Below, in pieces: positions 12,512 to 14,221 of a stretch of DNA of 14,221 nucleotides; within the stretch, counting starts at the first letter, position 1, and each line of letters begins with the position of its first letter. Position numbers and translations under genes: made by a program. This DNA comes from Propionibacteriaceae bacterium (GTDB taxonomy: Bacteria; Actinomycetota; Actinomycetes; Propionibacteriales; Propionibacteriaceae). The notes beneath the pieces are model-generated. The model did no database searches, had not been told where the DNA came from, and was given only the letters and a program-made list of their open reading frames with translations. The stretch spans positions 1 to 14,221 of the forward strand of contig JAIRVA010000252.1 in NCBI GenBank assembly GCA_031254155.1. The letters are read 5' to 3'.

Positions 12512-14221
12512 CTAACGCAAGACTGTTTCAACTGCGGTGCGGGAGTCAATCAGTTGTTTGCCATCTCTCCGGCTAGTCCAACGTCTCAGGTCGGTGATGA
12601 TGGGGCGAGCGGAGCGTAGGAGGGTGACGCCGCTTCCGAAGGGCAGGGTGCGGATGGCCTCTGGTGGCATGATGGGGACGCGGCGAATGGAGCGTTGGGT
12701 GGACAGTCCGCCTGCGTCTGTACGGGTGTCGGATGTGGTGGTCTCATCTCGTTCGCCGATCAATGTTGAAATGTCGCGGAGGTCGGTGGGGCTGGACGCG
12801 CCGCCGAGGATGATTTTGACGATGCTGGCGTCCCAGATGGCTCCGGCGGCGTTGGCACCCCATTTGTCGCGGGCTTGAGCGAGGGATTGGAGGACGGGCA
12901 TGGTGGTGATACCGGTGCCGCCGCCCTCGGCCATCAAAATGGGGAGCGACGGTAGAGGTGCGAGGTTGCCGATCTCGTCCAGGGCGAGCAAGAGCGGCGG
13001 GTCGAGTCTGGCTCCGGGACTGTGGGCGGCGAGGCGGCGGGCGGTCTCCACGAGGTCTTCCACAAACGCGGAGACGAGTGCGGCTGACGCCCCGGCACCG
13101 GCCCCGGTAGCGAGAAGGTAGAGAGTGCCTTTGTCTTGGAGGAACTGTTCGGGGTTGAAATCCTCCCCTGGTCGAGGGGAGACGGTGGCGAGAACGCGGG
13201 GGTCGGCGAGGGCGGACAGGGAGAGGGATACGCCTTGCCAGATGGAGTCGCGGGTACGCGGGTCGGAGTGGATCGTCGCGTCGAGGGACTCGGCCCAGCC
13301 AGTAGCGGCGTCGGGGTGGGACCGGAGGATGGCGACGGCATCGGTGGCGGCCATGGGGTCGAGGGTCCACCGATACAGTTCGGCGGTGTCACGGTGGTCG
13401 AGGGCGGCGGCGTGGAGCAGAGTTTGGAGGGCAGTACGGGTTTTCCCTTCCCAGAAGCCGCCGTTCTCGACCCCCGTACCGCCGAGTCCGGTCGCGGCGG
13501 CGAGTCCGGTGGCGCGGATCATCGCAGTTAACGGTTGGGCACAACCTCGTACGGGCGACCATCGCAGTCCGGCGGGAACCCCATCGGCGAGGTGTTGGGG
13601 GTCGAACACGGCGACCGGACCGACGTGGTGGCGGGCAGCGAGTGTGACAGTGAGGTTGTCGGGCCGGGTGGATGTGGTGACGACCGCGCCGGGCGCATCA
13701 AGGATCGCGTTGATCACAATGTGCAAGCCTTTGCCGGAGCGGGGCGGGCCCATGAGCAGAATCGAGTCTTCGACGGACGCCCACACCCCGACACCCCGCC
13801 CGGTGCCGAGCAGATAACCAACATCGGCGGGTGCAGGGTTGGCGATGGACGGGCGCAGTGTCGCGCCCCGTTTTAATAAGGCTTTGCTAGAGGCGAGCCT
13901 CGTGATCTCGTCACGGGTGGCGGTCCCGGCGGTACGGTGCGGATCGGTCACGGCGTGCCTGTCGGCTCGCTTCCAGGCCCGCCATACCCACACGGCGGCC
14001 CAGGCGGCGAGGCTGAGAAGCAGTACGGCGGTGACCCAGTAGGCAACCGCATCAAGCCCGGCGGCCCCGATAGCTTCGCCGGGGTCACCGGGGTGGAGCA
14101 CGACGAGGACACCCGTGAACGGCCCGCCAGTGGGTTGGGGGTGACCGGTGACGAACGCCGCGACACTGCCCGCCCCGCGCAGAACCACCCCGACGCTGAG
14201 GATGACACCCAGGGCCACGAG
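12512..14221 (-). CDS. TraG/VirD4-like conjugative coupling ATPase (N-terminus may extend beyond window)
   Basis: Membrane-bound ATPase that brings the DNA-relaxase complex to the secretion channel. The GTG at 14218 gives 568 residues, but the frame stays open to the window edge and the first residues are already a hydrophobic helix, so the true start may lie outside. Two membrane segments lie near residues 1-24 and 57-79. Walker A is GPPRSGKG at 157-164, followed by TTSTRPDN. Walker B is LLLALDEIGN, with Asp-Glu near 414-415. A TraG/TraD-type C-terminal domain follows, with EGGGTGITTMPVLQSLAQARDKWG and LGGASSPTDLRDISTLIGER. The motifs are intact, so the protein looks functional. It is convergent with the abi gene, with only four bases between the stop codons and no visible terminator. 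Confidence 0.9.
   Translation of the reverse strand, partial: LVALGVILSVGVVLRGAGSVAAFVTGHPQPTGGPFTGVLVVLHPGDPGEAIGAAGLDAVAYWVTAVLLLSLAAWAAVWVWRAWKRADRHAVTDPHRTAGTATRDEITRLASSKALLKRGATLRPSIANPAPADVGYLLGTGRGVGVWASVEDSILLMGPPRSGKGLHIVINAILDAPGAVVTTSTRPDNLTVTLAARHHVGPVAVFDPQHLADGVPAGLRWSPVRGCAQPLTAMIRATGLAAATGLGGTGVENGGFWEGKTRTALQTLLHAAALDHRDTAELYRWTLDPMAATDAVAILRSHPDAATGWAESLDATIHSDPRTRDSIWQGVSLSLSALADPRVLATVSPRPGEDFNPEQFLQDKGTLYLLATGAGAGASAALVSAFVEDLVETARRLAAHSPGARLDPPLLLALDEIGNLAPLPSLPILMAEGGGTGITTMPVLQSLAQARDKWGANAAGAIWDASIVKIILGGASSPTDLRDISTLIGERDETTTSDTRTDAGGLSTQRSIRRVPIMPPEAIRTLPFGSGVTLLRSARPIITDLRRWTSRRDGKQLIDSRTAVETVLR

Larger units (their letters stand above)
8413..14221. mobile_element. 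Edge of an integrated conjugative or mobilizable element in tRNA-Ile
   Basis: From the tRNA inward lie a serine recombinase, a small conserved-type gene, a DUF4913-like gene, ssb, an abortive-infection gene and a TraG/VirD4-like coupling ATPase. Recombinase, single-strand binding protein and coupling protein together mark a conjugative-type element rather than a phage. Relaxase, secretion-channel genes and the far attachment site are not in the window, so ICE versus mobilizable element is open. Confidence 0.8.

Overview
The window looks like chromosomal DNA of a high-GC Gram-positive bacterium (Actinomycetota). The evidence is the strong G/C bias at third codon positions, the overall GC-rich composition, and an actinobacterial style of mobile-element genes on the right. 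I cannot name the genus from the sequence. The window splits into a chromosomal left part (1 to about 8420) and the end of an integrated conjugative-type element on the right (about 8413 to 14221), which continues past the window.

Left part. Positions 1-3095 (minus strand) hold one very long gene that runs off the left edge. Its product has seven predicted membrane helices, then a cytoplasmic, acidic, repeat-rich tail of at least 745 residues. Its frame has no stop inside the window, so its shadows in other frames are easily mistaken for genes. A 332-bp gap with a good sigma-70-like promoter follows, then argS (minus). Divergent from argS is a vapBC toxin-antitoxin pair with a palindrome abutting the vapB start codon. 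Next come dapA and lysC (plus), the committed step of lysine/diaminopimelate synthesis and the first step of the aspartate pathway. A tRNA-Ile(GAT) gene with its own promoter ends the chromosomal part.

Right part. A large serine recombinase (minus) ends inside the 3' end of the tRNA gene: its last three codons and stop codon are made of tRNA sequence. This marks the tRNA 3' end as the likely attachment site. Reading in from that edge are the recombinase, a 63-residue small gene, a DUF4913-like gene and a single-stranded DNA-binding protein, all on the minus strand and tightly packed in the last three. A lone plus-strand gene for an abortive-infection (Abi_C) protein follows, lower in GC than its neighbours. 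A TraG/VirD4-like coupling ATPase (minus) runs to the right edge. No relaxase, other secretion genes or second attachment site are in view, so the element could be an ICE or a mobilizable element. The Abi_C gene looks like defence cargo inserted between transfer genes.

The observations most worth following up are the giant membrane protein with its low-complexity tail, the tRNA/recombinase overlap, the Abi_C cargo gene, the vapBC operator, and a roughly two-fold excess of the tetramer GTAC across the window that the abi gene does not share.
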